In this document: positions 1 through 10,467 of the stretch, in pieces
Numbering within the stretch: position 1 is the first letter of the stretch
Layout of the letters: each line of letters opens with the position of its first letter
Assembly: GCF_000208925.1 (NCBI RefSeq)
Contig: NW_001914878.1
Coordinates: 63,428 to 127,427 of the forward strand
DNA from: Entamoeba histolytica HM-1:IMSS
Lineage: Eukaryota; Evosea; Mastigamoebida; Endamoebidae
Direction of reading: 5' to 3'
Length of the DNA: 64,000 nt
Program-made: the position numbers and the translations under genes
Notes under the pieces: generated by a model
What the model saw: only the letters and a program-made list of their open reading frames with translations
The model's database searches: none
Told to the model about the DNA's origin: nothing

Positions 1-666
1 AATAACAGCAATTCCTCTTTTCTTAAATACTAAAATATTTATAATAACTCCAATAACTAAGTATAAACAAATACCACTGAAAAGAATTAACAAGAAAATA
101 ATTCCTACTATTGGGAAATTATTATCGTCGTCATCATCATCATCATCGTCGTCATCATCATCTGGATGTGGGTGTGGGGATGTAGAAGATGTTTGTTTAG
201 ATTCTATGTATTTACAAACAAGTGAATGGTACATTTTGACTTCAAACTCACAGTCATTGTCATCGTACTTAACATAAAATATTGAGTCTTTTACATCGTT
301 AGAACAATACACTTTCACTTTTGTTTCATAATTCTCTGTAGCACTACAATTAACAGAAGAGATGTATTTAAATTCAATATAATCTTTTTTATCTTTTAAA
401 TATTCACTTGAAGTTAAACCCATTAAATCAATTTTATCATCGACATTAATTGTTAAAACAGAGTAATCAGGTGATGGGATAGTTGAATTGACTGTATAAT
501 TATATAATAATCTTCCACATGGATTAACATAGGTAAATGTTTCATTGCCTTGGGAAAATGAATAATCTTCAATTTCTGAATGAATAGAACTAAAATTAAA
601 CCCATTTAATATGCACTCATTGGCTAATGTTGTCAAGGTAATAAATAATACAAGTAATATTTTCAT
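1..666 (-). CDS. MRH-domain (mannose-6-phosphate receptor/Atg27-like) type I membrane protein, 3' end outside window
   Basis: Open frame of 222 codons from ATG at 666 running off the window edge without a stop. Residues 1-15 are a signal peptide (MKILLVLFITLTTLA). Next comes a Cys-containing luminal domain of about 140 residues (CILNGFNF, NPCGRLLYNY, VNCSATENY, CKYIE) with the spacing of an MRH domain as in cation-dependent mannose-6-phosphate receptors and Atg27. A Pro/His stretch and 13 consecutive Asp follow, then a single transmembrane helix (FPIVGIIFLLILFSGICLY) and the start of a cytosolic tail. By family this would be a sorting receptor or glycoprotein-binding protein of the Golgi-endosome system. 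Sugar-binding residues were not verified, so Atg27-like adaptor and M6P-receptor-like remain equal options. An exact GAAC promoter element lies 27 bp upstream of the start codon. Confidence 0.6.
   Translation of the reverse strand, partial: MKILLVLFITLTTLANECILNGFNFSSIHSEIEDYSFSQGNETFTYVNPCGRLLYNYTVNSTIPSPDYSVLTINVDDKIDLMGLTSSEYLKDKKDYIEFKYISSVNCSATENYETKVKVYCSNDVKDSIFYVKYDDNDCEFEVKMYHSLVCKYIESKQTSSTSPHPHPDDDDDDDDDDDDDNNFPIVGIIFLLILFSGICLYLVIGVIINILVFKKRGIAVI
124..165. repeat. GAT/GAC trinucleotide microsatellite encoding poly-Asp
   Basis: An (ATC/GTC)n tract on the + strand reads as 13 Asp codons on the minus strand, inside the MRH-protein gene and just before its transmembrane helix. GAT and GAC are mixed, so it is not a pure recent expansion. 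Confidence 0.85.
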
Positions 667-692
667 TTATCCAAAAGAATATAAATTATTTT

Positions 693-700
693 AGTTCATT
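693..700 (-). promoter_or_regulatory. GAAC element (AATGAACT) of the MRH-protein gene
   Basis: The minus strand reads AATGAACT exactly, the Entamoeba-specific third core-promoter element, 27 bp upstream of the start codon at 666. Confidence 0.65.
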
Positions 701-789
701 TTCTTTATTTTTTAATTCATGAATGACTTTTCTAAAATTTTTGTGGTTTTTTTTAAAAAAAAAGAAAACCCTACAACAACCATTTATCA

Positions 790-1855
790 ATGACTTCAAT
801 TAAAGGACATAATGCACCTGTAACTTGTGTCAATTGGAGTCTTACCAATAACTTTTTGTTTTGTTCTGGAGATGAAAAGGGAATATTTAGGATTTGGGAT
901 TTCAGAACAATGAAAACAATTAAAGCATTCCAAGCACCAAATAAAAGTTCAATAACATCATCACAATTTAATGATGATATCTGTTTTGTTTCAAGTGGAA
1001 ATGAAATAAATCAACTTGATTTACGAGTTGATGGATTGTTTATTAAAAATGTATTATTCAAAGATGAAGCTAAAGATGAAATTAATAAAATTAAAATAGA
1101 CACCACAAATAATAGATATGGTTATTGTGATGATTCAGGTAATATCAGTGTTTTTGAGTTTAACAGTAATAAAAGAATTGTTGATTTAGTTGGAACACAT
1201 GAGTCAGTTTGTGATTTATCATCTGAATTTATTAATGAAATAAAAGAAAATAATACTCACGTTCATTTATGTTCTGATTTTGTTTTTGATAAGAAAGAAA
1301 TGACTTTATACTCTACTGGACTTGATATGACAGTAGTCAAATCTAAATTATGGAACCCATCTCCTAAAACTAAATATGTAATGAATAAATGTTCTTTCCC
1401 AAAGACTGGAACAAATACCCTTGTTAATCCACCTATGGCACATTCTATTGACATGAATATGAAAGGAGATAGATTAATGGTTGCTTGTGGTAATGGTATG
1501 ATTTATTGGTTAACAACTGGTGCATTGAAAATCACTCAAAGTTTTGAAATATCAATGGGAATGTTACAACAAGCATCATATTTTAATCATGATCGATTGT
1601 ATTTGATTGCAACTCCAAATCAACTTCAATGTCGTTCTAGTTGTGGTTTGTTTATTTTATTTGTTTATAAAAAAGTTTTTGTATTACTTTGTTTTTAAAA
1701 ACTTAACAATAGCATACGAAACTGTTTTTGCTCGTAACTTTATTGGAATTAATGACTTTTCTGCTAATCAAACAACAAAACATATTCTTGTTGCAGACCA
1801 TTCATGTGATATTCATTTATTAGAATCTGTGGAAGAAAAAGAAGATGATGAATAA
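790..1855 (+). CDS. WD40-repeat protein, two exons (790-1645, 1713-1855)
   Basis: The first frame (from 790) would end at 1698 with a non-WD40 tail. A canonical Entamoeba intron explains this: donor GTTTGTTT at 1646, acceptor TAG at 1710-1712, 67 nt, phase 1. Splicing joins codon 286 as GCA and continues AYETVFARNF to the stop at 1855, giving 332 aa. The N terminus (IKGHNAPVTCVNWS, LFCSGDEKGIFRIWDFRTMK) is a clear WD40 blade with terminal WD. Later blades are degenerate, and the C terminus is an acidic tail (EEKEDDE). The overall size and the INQLDLR and DDSGNISVFEF segments recall the WDR53 family, but this is only a guess. Such propellers serve as protein-binding scaffolds. It is divergent from the MRH gene, with 123 bp between start codons. 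Confidence 0.8.
1646..1712 (+). other. Spliceosomal intron, 67 nt (WD40 gene)
   Basis: GTTTGTTT donor and AATAG acceptor, matching the Entamoeba splice consensus. Removing it keeps the frame open across both exons and replaces an unrelated hydrophobic tail. Confidence 0.85.
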
Positions 1856-2349
1856 TTTTTAATTTATGAATTAATTAACTTTTATTTATGGTATTTGAGT
1901 TATTCTATTTATTAATAATTATTGTTTAGTTTTTTAGATTTAAATTTGACTTTCAAAAATGAAAGTTTTTTTATATCATTATTTTAAATTATATATGAAG
2001 TTTTATTTTTAATTATCTTAAATGAATATGAAATTTTCTTTTAATGTAAGTTCCTCCAATCTTTTGGTTTTTTATTTAAAAAATATATAAACAAATTCAA
2101 CAGAAAAAAAAAATAGTTATAAGTATCGTACAAGAAATAATAGATTAATAAATATAATATTATTGTTTCTTACTTATTTAAAATTCTTATATATTTCTAG
2201 TTTATTCATAATTATTATATTTCATTGTTATAAAGAAGTTTAAAACAGTTGAACGTTTAGTTCATCAAATTTTTTAAAAGGATGACAAAAATAAATAAAA
2301 AACAAATTAAAAAAAAAGAAAAAAATTAATTAAAAATTCTTGTGGTTTA
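1856..2349. other. Intergenic spacer
   Basis: No coding signal. It holds a short hairpin at 1952-1971 (ACTTTC, loop AAAAAT, GAAAGT followed by T7). At its right end is an initiator-like TAAAAATTCT (2331-2340), 9 bp before the next start codon. Confidence 0.6.
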
Positions 2350-3597
2350 ATGGAGACAACAAAATTAACTCATGCTATGAAAATTGTGTTTCCAGAAAAA
2401 ATTATTAGTCAAAGTATTGATGGATATGGATATAACCTTTATGTTCATGATGAAACAAACTCATTAACATGTTACTCTCTTAAAACAAATACTATTATAG
2501 GACATTTTGCATTACCTCTCAACACATTAAAAATTCGTGTTGCACCTACGTCACATCATATTGCTGCTATTTGTGATCAAATAGCACATATTTATTCATT
2601 ACCAGCAATGCAATATATTGGTTCAGTTGATAATTTGATTGATTTAGTATGGAGTAATGATGGATTTTTCAAAGACCAACAATTTTTAGTTCTTTGTCAT
2701 GATGGATTACATTGTTATCAAATAGTTTCTCAAAAAGATAATGAAGTCTTAGAACATGTATCACACAAGTCATTAATAGGAAAACATATATTTGTAAATA
2801 ATTCATATAGTGATGCTTGTGTTTGTGGAGAAAGAGAAATATTTACATTCTCTCCTTCATTATCAGAAACAACACAAATCACTAAATATCCATTTAAACA
2901 AAAATTAACAGATGCATGTTTTTGTAAAAAAGAATTATTTTTATTATGTGGAACAATTTTAACAAGTGGTGATAATACAAGAAAAGTTAGTCTTCCTTTT
3001 AGAGGTAGTTCATTTAAATTGGTATCTCATTTTCCTTCAATTATTGCATATGATGCAAATAAAATATTTATTATTGAGCCAGAGAAATTAGCTGTTCAAA
3101 GTGTTATTGAAACAAAATTTCTTTCAATTCAACAATTAGAAACAAATACAAGACTCTCATTATTAACATTTGTAATTCCAACTATGCTTGGAATTGGGGT
3201 TATTTGTAGTGATGAATATACTGCAGAAAATGCATTTCTTAGAGTTTTTGAACTTAAATCCGTGAAGATACATACTAAAAGTTCTGTTCAATCTTATAAA
3301 CTTGCTCAAATGAGTGAAAATAGTTCTAGAAGTAAAAATAGTGCTCCAGCTTCAGATTATTCTATTTTCATAGGAAAAACAACAGGACTTGTTGAAAGAG
3401 AAATTGCAGAAGTATTCCAACAAAATTTTGGACCTGTTGTTAAAGTACGTCTTCATACTGGTTATGGTTTTGTTGATTTTGAAAATGCAGCAGCAAGAGA
3501 AAAAGCATTATTGCATCAAAGTATTAAAGTCAAAAATGATAAAACAGTTACTATATCAAGTGCAGTTCCAAACAATAGTAGTCACAGAAAAAATTAA
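2350..3597 (+). CDS. Beta-propeller-like protein with C-terminal RRM domain
   Basis: 415 aa, single exon, ATG at 2350 directly after an initiator-like TAAAAATTCT. Residues 1-300 are beta-rich with no good repeat consensus, compatible with a degenerate propeller (HIAAICDQIAHIYSL, VCGEREIFTFSPS). Residues about 336-405 are an RNA-recognition motif: RNP2 is SIFIGKT and RNP1 is GYGFVDFE, with VEREIAEVFQQNFGPVVKVRL between them. An RRM joined to a propeller recalls eIF3b, but there the RRM is N-terminal, so orthology is unlikely. The RRM implies RNA binding; the role is unknown. It converges on the PI3K gene, with only 5 bp between the two stop codons. Confidence 0.75.
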   Translation: METTKLTHAMKIVFPEKIISQSIDGYGYNLYVHDETNSLTCYSLKTNTIIGHFALPLNTLKIRVAPTSHHIAAICDQIAHIYSLPAMQYIGSVDNLIDLVWSNDGFFKDQQFLVLCHDGLHCYQIVSQKDNEVLEHVSHKSLIGKHIFVNNSYSDACVCGEREIFTFSPSLSETTQITKYPFKQKLTDACFCKKELFLLCGTILTSGDNTRKVSLPFRGSSFKLVSHFPSIIAYDANKIFIIEPEKLAVQSVIETKFLSIQQLETNTRLSLLTFVIPTMLGIGVICSDEYTAENAFLRVFELKSVKIHTKSSVQSYKLAQMSENSSRSKNSAPASDYSIFIGKTTGLVEREIAEVFQQNFGPVVKVRLHTGYGFVDFENAAAREKALLHQSIKVKNDKTVTISSAVPNNSSHRKN

Positions 3598-3602
3598 ATA
3601 AT

Positions 3603-6183
3603 TTAACTTTTCTATTTGTTGTTAGTATGTTTTTTATTTTATAGTATTAATGTACATTAAATATAATTGTATAGAAAAACAAACCCAATATTGAACAAAA
3701 TCATGGAAGGAGTCTACGAACACAGGGAATAAAGCATTCACACTTGTTTCAATTAACCCTACCATTATTTTTGCTGCTCGTTCATCAGAAATATCCATTC
3801 TTAATTTTTCTTTTAATTTAATAATAACTTTAACTCCCATTTCTTGGAATACAGCAATGTTGGAGTCTGTCATTAATTGGAATAAATTCATAATTAATTT
3901 AGATGATTTACGAATTGAATTATAACACTCACAACATAATTTTGTAAAGTCTTGATACTGAGTACTTCCTTTCCCTCCCATACACTCTACAATTTCTTTA
4001 CATAACTTCATTGGAGGTGGGAATGGTTTACATTCTTTTCCTAAAATATATCCAAAGTCAATATGAAACATTACTCCATTTCCTCTTACTAATAGATTAT
4101 CTAAATGTCTATCTCCTACTCCAAGAAGATAAGTAATAACTGAATTTCCTGCAACACTTCTAATAAAATTATTCATTACTTGTGTAGGAATAGAACCTCC
4201 ATTCATTTTCATTAAATAATCTCTCAAAGTTCCATCTTTAATAATATCTCCCATTCCATCTGATGGTATAAACTCTACCATTCCATCAACTGGTGATGTT
4301 GCAACTACATGATAAGGTGTTAATTTTAAGTCCATAAGGTCTTTCTTCAATAAATTATCCATTAATGCAATCATCTGAACAATTAATTGATCTTGTCTAA
4401 GGTCATCTCCATGTTTAACAATCACAATAAACTCTTTATTTTCATAATTAATTTTTCCTTTTGTTTTAGTTTTTTCAGTGTCAACAATAAATGGTAATTT
4501 TAATGGTGCTTTGTTTGATTTAAATATATAAGATGATTTGGGATTAATACCTTTTACATATACGCGTGGGTTTAATGGTAAAGCAATTGAACCATCAGCA
4601 AATATTTCTTTAACTAATGGTGATTCAATCCATTGTTTTAATTGTTCTAATTTTTCAGGACGACTTAGTGGACTGGCAATAAATTGGAGTTGTAGTTTTG
4701 TAATTTCTGAAATAAGTTTTATTTGTTTTTCTGTTTCTTTTTTATGTTCAGGATTTCTTTTGTACCCAAACATATCACGAACCCATTTATAGAAAGTTAT
4801 ATCTCCATTGGTACAACCACATTCTACAGTAAGATACCAATAAAACCAATTTCCAAGGACAAAATTTTCTCTACATCGTTCAATCAGATAATCAGTAAGA
4901 TATCGTTTACCTGGTTTTTCTTGGCTTTCTAGTCTTAGTGCTTGAACAAAAGAAAATAAATAATTCTCAAACTCTTCATCGGTAGTACTTTTTAATGAAT
5001 CTACTGCATATGACCTAACATTACTATCATTAATAGATAATAATCCTAATGCATCTTCTACATCAATCTTTTGCCATATTTTTACAAACTCAATTGCCTC
5101 TGCAGCTTCATGAGGATCTTCCCAATCAATAGCTTGTGTTAAGAAAATATTTAGAGCTTTAGGATTTGTTGCAGCTAAATATCTACCATATCTTCTTAAT
5201 AAAGCCTTTTGTTCAGCATTTAATACAGTAACAGAAGCAGGCATTCTACTAATAGCTTCCAATTTTTTATATTCCATTATACTAACTGGTTTATTATCTC
5301 CCATACCTTTAGCGTCAAGAGAAGCAGTTAATTTCATATACATTTTTTCTCCTGCCATTTCATTACTCTGACCAATAAAATTCAATTCTGTTACTGGACC
5401 ATCTTCAGTAGTTCTTCCTTGAGTTAGTCCAGTTGGTAATTCAGATGGTATCTTTTCATTTCGTTGTATTTTAACTGGATGATCAAATTCTGGAAGAATA
5501 ACTGATATATAAATAAGACTTCCAGTTCTTTTTTCTTCTTCTTGTCGAAAAGCAGGAACAATAGATGCAGTAAATTGATCTAGAAAATCTGTTGTACTAG
5601 TACCACTCATCATTTTTGTTTGATATTTCTCAGCACGTTCTAACGCATTTTTTTTAGTACTAATTCGTTCTTCTTTTTCATCAAGAATTAATCTTTGAAG
5701 ACGTTGTCTTTCATATTCTTCTACATCCAAAGAAATACTGCAATTACTTTTTTTACAAGGTTCTACTTTTACACGTTTAGTCCCTTTTCTTAAAACATTT
5801 CCTTTATCAGAACTAAATAATGGTAACACAGCATCTCCAACTGGAACATACCCTTTTTCAACATGATAACAATACACACGAAATACTACAACTGCGTCTT
5901 CACTTAGATCTTTATATTGAATAGGAAATACTATACGATCATTCCATTCAGCTTTAGAAATATAATCTCTTGTTGGTGTTCGTTCTTCTTCTATTGCAAT
6001 AGGAACACCACCACTTATCAATGTTGCACCAATCCATACTTGATTTGGTTTAGTTTTTGGAAATTCAGGCATTCCAATTTTTGCATAATCAATATCTCCA
6101 TCCATAGAACTAATACATATTTGTACAAACTCATTAATTTCACCAGTTAAATAAAAGACTTGGTATTGTTCTCCACTAGCCAT
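3603..6183 (-). CDS. VPS34: Class III phosphatidylinositol 3-kinase (Vps34-like), two exons (6183-3685, 3611-3603)
   Basis: 835 aa after splicing. Order: C2 domain (about 10-160), PIK helical domain (about 320-490, LNAEQKALLRRYGRYL, WQKIDVEDALGLLS), lipid kinase domain (about 560 to the end). Catalytic motifs match Vps34: KHGDDLRQDQLI, LTPYHVVATS, GVGDRHLDNLL and HIDFGYILG, then PFPPPMKL. There is no Ras-binding domain, which argues against class I. The unspliced frame ends in an unrelated tail. A GTTTGT donor at 3684 and a TAG acceptor at 3614-3612 remove 73 nt and end the protein at HDFVQYWKS, the family's usual C terminus. It makes PI3P on endosomes and phagosomes. GAAC-like AAAGAACT lies at about 6207-6214. 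Confidence 0.92.
3612..3684 (-). other. Spliceosomal intron, 73 nt (PI3K gene)
   Basis: Minus-strand donor GTTTGTTT follows the conserved Trp codon of QYW, and the acceptor is AATAG. The last exon codes only Lys, Ser and stop. Confidence 0.75.
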
Positions 6184-6361
6184 AAATTATTATGAAGAAT
6201 ATTTATAAGTTCTTTATTTTAATTTTATATATCTTTTTTCTTGAAAAATAAAAGCTTTAATGAGTTAAATTATTTTGAAAAACATTAACAATTATATCTT
6301 TTCAATTGAACATTAAATTGCAAATAAAACTTTAAAAATTAAATAAAAAGAAATGAGTAGC

Positions 6362-7000
6362 TTATTCTCTGTAGTTATAGTCAACACCAGCAGAGCAAAT
6401 AGAAACATCTCCTCTATATTGTTTCATAGTTGGCCATGACCATCCACCGAATGAAGAGAAATCACCGAATGAAGCCCAATTATCATAGTGAGCATACCAT
6501 AATGGGAGAGAAGCAGCTGGACCATAACTGTATCCAGATCCAAAAATGCATCCCCAATAATATTGAGATGAATAAACACCAGAGACAATACCCATTCCAA
6601 GGGCAGTATCAATAAGTTCTTGGAAGAAAGCTCTATTTGATCCAACATCTGAATACCATTGACCTTCAATATCGAACCAAACTCTCTTGAATTTCATTTG
6701 ATTTGCAATAACGCTTGACCAGAAAGATTGGACTTGACCAGCAGCATTACCACATGAGAGGCATGGATAGAAATAGACTTCTGAGTTATCTCCAACAAAT
6801 CCAACAGATTGAGCTTGTCCAAGAGTATATGGAGCATTATCATCAAAATATCCTGGTGAACACCAAGCACGGCAAATGAAGAATCCAGTGAATCCATTAT
6901 TTCTAAGGCAAGAAATAGAACTAGCAGATGTTGGTTGAGATACATCTACACCATATGATTCGGCTGAAGCAAGAGCCAAAAGTAAAGCAAATACAAACAT
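6362..7000 (-). CDS. Secreted GH25 lysozyme (N-acetylmuramidase)
   Basis: 212 aa with a signal peptide ([13 protein letters not shown], cleavage before ESYG). The mature protein opens [10 protein letters not shown], the first GH25 strand with its catalytic-region Asp, and has FDIEGQW, the Asp-x-Glu pair of the family. Further on are [27 protein letters not shown] and GVDYNY, all typical GH25 positions. Cys residues are numerous, as expected for a secreted enzyme. It would cleave bacterial peptidoglycan in phagosomes or after secretion. The family is bacterial and phage-like and patchy in eukaryotes, so old lateral gain is likely (inference). The start is placed only 6 bp after a TATA-like run. 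Confidence 0.9.
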   Translation of the reverse strand: MFVFALLLALASAESYGVDVSQPTSASSISCLRNNGFTGFFICRAWCSPGYFDDNAPYTLGQAQSVGFVGDNSEVYFYPCLSCGNAAGQVQSFWSSVIANQMKFKRVWFDIEGQWYSDVGSNRAFFQELIDTALGMGIVSGVYSSQYYWGCIFGSGYSYGPAASLPLWYAHYDNWASFGDFSSFGGWSWPTMKQYRGDVSICSAGVDYNYRE

Positions 7001-8169
7001 ATAAAAAATTAGTTTTTTTTTAAGTTTTTATTTTCATTTATTCTATTTTTGTATTTTTGTTTTATCTTTTCGTTTAATTCTTTTATTATACTTTTATCAT
7101 TATTAAACTTAAATGAAATTACAAACTACTTTTCTAACTATTTTGACTTTTCTTAGTTTGAAAAAACTCTGCTTCTGATTATTCTTGGAATTAGTTTTGT
7201 TTCCTATTTTCTCTGTTAGTTGTAAGAAAACTTTATTACATAACTTTTGCTGTTCAAATAGAATATGTTTAAATTTAAGAAAAGTAGAAACTTTTATTGG
7301 TTAGATATTTTTGTTTAATTGTCTATACTTTTTATACCATAGTTCTATTTATTTCTTTATTAAAATAATTTCTGAATTAGTGAGTTAAATTAGTAGAAGT
7401 CTTGTTAAACTAAGTACTTTATGTAATAGTTTGTTATACTTAGTAGTTATTTGAGACTTTTTATTATATTAATAACTCTGAAATTCTTTTTAAAAATTAG
7501 TATTTCTTTTTTTTAATACCATTTTTAAAATTTGTATCAAAATATCTAAATACTCCGAAAAATAAATCTAATAGAAAAGGTATTTGTCTTTAAAATTAGT
7601 TTTAATTATTTCTAAGGAAATGAAGAACAATTTAATTTTATATTGGTTTTGCTAAAGAGGCATTTTAAAGACTTGACAGATAAAGTGAATCTAACATTTA
7701 ACTCATTAGTTAATTAGTTATAATTCATTTTATAAGGGTTTTACATAACTCAGTTATATGTTAATATGCTACTTTTTATTTTGTTAAGTCATTTATTTTA
7801 ATTTACTATTTTTAATTATGTCTTAGTTATTGAAAATTGAATGAAAATCCATTTATAACTTTCATCTATTGACCTAAATACTATCTATTTATTTAATACA
7901 AGTCTATTATTTCTTAATGAATTTAATGAAGATTTTAATTATACTTTAATTTGTTCTGTATATTATAATCATTCATAGATAAGCAACTTATAAATAACTA
8001 AAAAAAACTATACTCTCCTTTTAGTGTTTCTTATAGTATTATTACCAAAAATAAAACAAAAATATTAATACAGAAGCAAACAATAGTTTATTCTTTAGAA
8101 TAAAATAGTAAGATTGAAAATAATTCAAAACATATTAATTTCATTTTTATATTTATCAAATTTATATGA

Positions 8170-8292
8170 AGTAAGAAACATTATGACTCTATTCGTTTAA
8201 ATAATAGTTACTTGTATAAAAATGATTGGTTTGCATTATCTGTTCCAACAATTGATAATGATTATATTAAAAAAGTTCTTCAAGTATTATAG
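8170..8292 (+). pseudogene. Possible decayed coding fragment
   Basis: A short frame with no start codon reads NNSYLYKNDWFALSVPT and then IDNDYIKKVLQVL before a stop, with an in-frame TGA just upstream. Composition is like Entamoeba protein, not like random AT-rich DNA. Family not recognised. It may be the 3' end of a dead gene. Confidence 0.25.
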
Positions 8293-8991
8293 TTTTTTTT
8301 GAAAAATTAATATATACGTTTATTATAGTTCATTTAATGTATAAATACTACGTTTTTATTCATTGTTATTTTAATAATTTTGTTAAGGAGCTATTATTTA
8401 CTGCTTATTTAAAAGAATGACTAAATTAGAGTTGTATTGTTGAGAATAATCATATGAAATATTTAGAATCATTTATGAGAATATTATATTTATTAAAATA
8501 GAAAAGAGGTATGATAACATGTGAACTATCAAACAAGTGATAATAACATTAATTTCTGACTGTAGTTTGATTTGATTCAAAAATATTTTGTTAATTTTTC
8601 ATTGACATTTCTATTGCCAAAATATTTCATTTTTATCTTTAGGAGAATCTTTTCAAAAATATCAATAATTAAATAAAAATATAATTTTATTTTTAGACAT
8701 TATGAGTATTAATTATATTCTAATAACACCAATCCCCTTCTTGAAACATTCTTTTTCTATCATTTCAGTATTTTATGTAGCAAATCAACCTATTTTTATC
8801 TTTGCCATGAAAAAATATTATTGTGATTGTTACTTGGTGACAATGCCACTAATCTAATTCTATAGGATAAAATAAACCTATATATTGTATTATTAATCTA
8901 ACTTTTTATAGATGATCTTAAAAGTACTATTATAGACATAGTATAATCTTAAAGTTATACTTTTGTATAGTGTAATATCATACTAGAAATA

Positions 8992-9047
8992 ATAAAAAAA
9001 CCATAAAATATTAGTAATAAATTGTTTATTTACTGTGGTTTTTTTAT
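8992..9047. repeat. Inverted repeat, 12-bp arms
   Basis: ATAAAAAAACCA at 8992-9003 is the exact reverse complement of TGGTTTTTTTAT at 9036-9047, with a 32-nt loop. Confidence 0.7.
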
Positions 9048-9241
9048 AAGATGTATTTAATTTATTCTAATAAATTCACTATTCTTAGATGAATAAATCA
9101 AAAAATAATATATTTCATAGAATTGTTCTAAAACAATAATTGTTTTGAATAGACTAGTAATAGAATAATTAAAACAAGAAAAGAAAATAAAAAAGTAATA
9201 CTTTATAAATTCTATAATGTGATGTCTATCCACAAGTAAAT

Positions 9242-9760
9242 TTAATTCTCTATAGAAATAGATGGAACAACTTTTTTAGATACTATATCTGATGGTTGTT
9301 GTTCTTTTATATTTTCTCTTGATGAAACACCAGTTGTTTCAATAGAAATTGAGGTATTAGATGATAAAGATGTTAACTGACTTGGTACTGAAAGTTTAGA
9401 CTCTTCAATAGAATGGCAACAAGAATGTAATTCTTTATGCTCTTCAATAGGAACAGTTTTAACTAATCCAGACTTTGCTCGATTTCTCCCTATAAAACCT
9501 TTTCTTGGGGTAGATGTTTCACTAGTTGTATGAGAAATGAATGATTCAGAAATACTTTTTTCATTTGTTAATTTACTTTGTCCTTTAAATTCAGTGGTTG
9601 AACTATCACTTGAAGTAGATCTAGGAGAGACTGAAGCTAGAGGAAAGGCAACAATATTAGGACAATAACAAAATAAACTTCTCTCTTCTGGGCTTACTGT
9701 TTTAGCTGTTCTTTCATAGGGGTTCCAACGAGGAGAAGGTGGGGTGATAAGAGTGCTCAT
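9242..9760 (-). CDS. Ser/Thr-rich hypothetical protein
   Basis: 172 aa, ATG at 9760. No recognised domain. It is rich in Ser and Thr with low-complexity segments (SVSPRSTSSDSSTTE, SLSSNTSISIETT), several Ser/Thr-Pro sites (ITPPSPRWNPYE, TVSPEE) and a basic patch (PRKGFIGRNRAKSG). This composition suggests a disordered, possibly phosphorylated protein. Three Cys-containing spots (CYCPN, SCCHS) show no metal-binding spacing. The next gene lies in the same orientation 242 bp upstream and is similarly small and disordered, but the sequences show no clear similarity. Confidence 0.5.
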   Translation of the reverse strand: MSTLITPPSPRWNPYERTAKTVSPEERSLFCYCPNIVAFPLASVSPRSTSSDSSTTEFKGQSKLTNEKSISESFISHTTSETSTPRKGFIGRNRAKSGLVKTVPIEEHKELHSCCHSIEESKLSVPSQLTSLSSNTSISIETTGVSSRENIKEQQPSDIVSKKVVPSISIEN

Positions 9761-10002
9761 AAATATAAAGGAATTGAATGAGAAGATCTTTAGTTTTCAG
9801 TTTTTATGATTTTAATAATGAAGAATGAAACAAAAACCGGAATTTTTAATGAAACGAAATTAATTTTTCATGGGGGTAATAAAGTATCGTATCTATAGTA
9901 AAAAATCTCATGTTTAATTTTTAAAACTCATAATAGTTTTATTAATTATAAATAACTAAAAAACACAAATAATTGAATAACATTTTTCTCAAAATAATAA
10001 AA

Positions 10003-10467
10003 TCACAATCCATTTGAAACAGCTCTTTTTGGATGTACTCCAATGCGAATAACACGTGGAGACAAACACAGTTCAGGAATTAGCTGTTGGGAATCAGTTA
10101 ATTTCAATTTATTTTCAATATCTTTTGAAATATCATCAATACTTCTTTTAACAGGTTCTATATGAATTTTTGGGGGTCTAACAATATTCCTTTTTGAGTA
10201 TTGAAAAGCGTCAGAATTTCTTCCATATTTATGATTTGATACATCAATTTCTTCTTTTTGTTTTATGTCTTCAGGTAGTAATTCATTTACTGATTTTACT
10301 TGAGAAGGTATTTCTGGTAAAGAAAAAGAGTTCTTCTTTGATGTATTATCAAAATATTGTATATTCATTAGAGGTAATGAGGGCATTATAGCAATTCTTC
10401 TTACATGTTTTCTAAATTCTTTTGGAGGAGTTGAGTCTATTGGTTTAATTTCGGTGTTTTCGTTCAT
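10003..10467 (-). CDS. Small hypothetical protein
   Basis: 154 aa from the first true ATG at 10467; the frame is open a few codons further but without an ATG. N-terminal MNENTEIKPIDSTPP, then basic and Pro-containing segments (FRKHVRRIAIMPSLP, NIVRPPKIHIEPVKRS) and a C-terminal SPRVIRIGVHPKRAVSNGL. No domain recognised; probably disordered. Just upstream at 10491-10503 is AACACTTTCATTT, a motif also found upstream of the RasGAP gene. Confidence 0.5.
   Translation of the reverse strand: MNENTEIKPIDSTPPKEFRKHVRRIAIMPSLPLMNIQYFDNTSKKNSFSLPEIPSQVKSVNELLPEDIKQKEEIDVSNHKYGRNSDAFQYSKRNIVRPPKIHIEPVKRSIDDISKDIENKLKLTDSQQLIPELCLSPRVIRIGVHPKRAVSNGL

Larger units (their letters stand above)
7001..9241. 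other. Long intergenic region with little recognisable content
   Basis: 2.2 kb with no convincing gene on either strand. Noted inside: a possible decayed coding fragment at 8170-8292, a 12-bp inverted repeat at 8992-9003/9036-9047, palindrome-rich sequence at 8930-8990, and a 17-mer containing CCG (7549-7565) shared with another spacer at 40494-40510. Confidence 0.5.
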
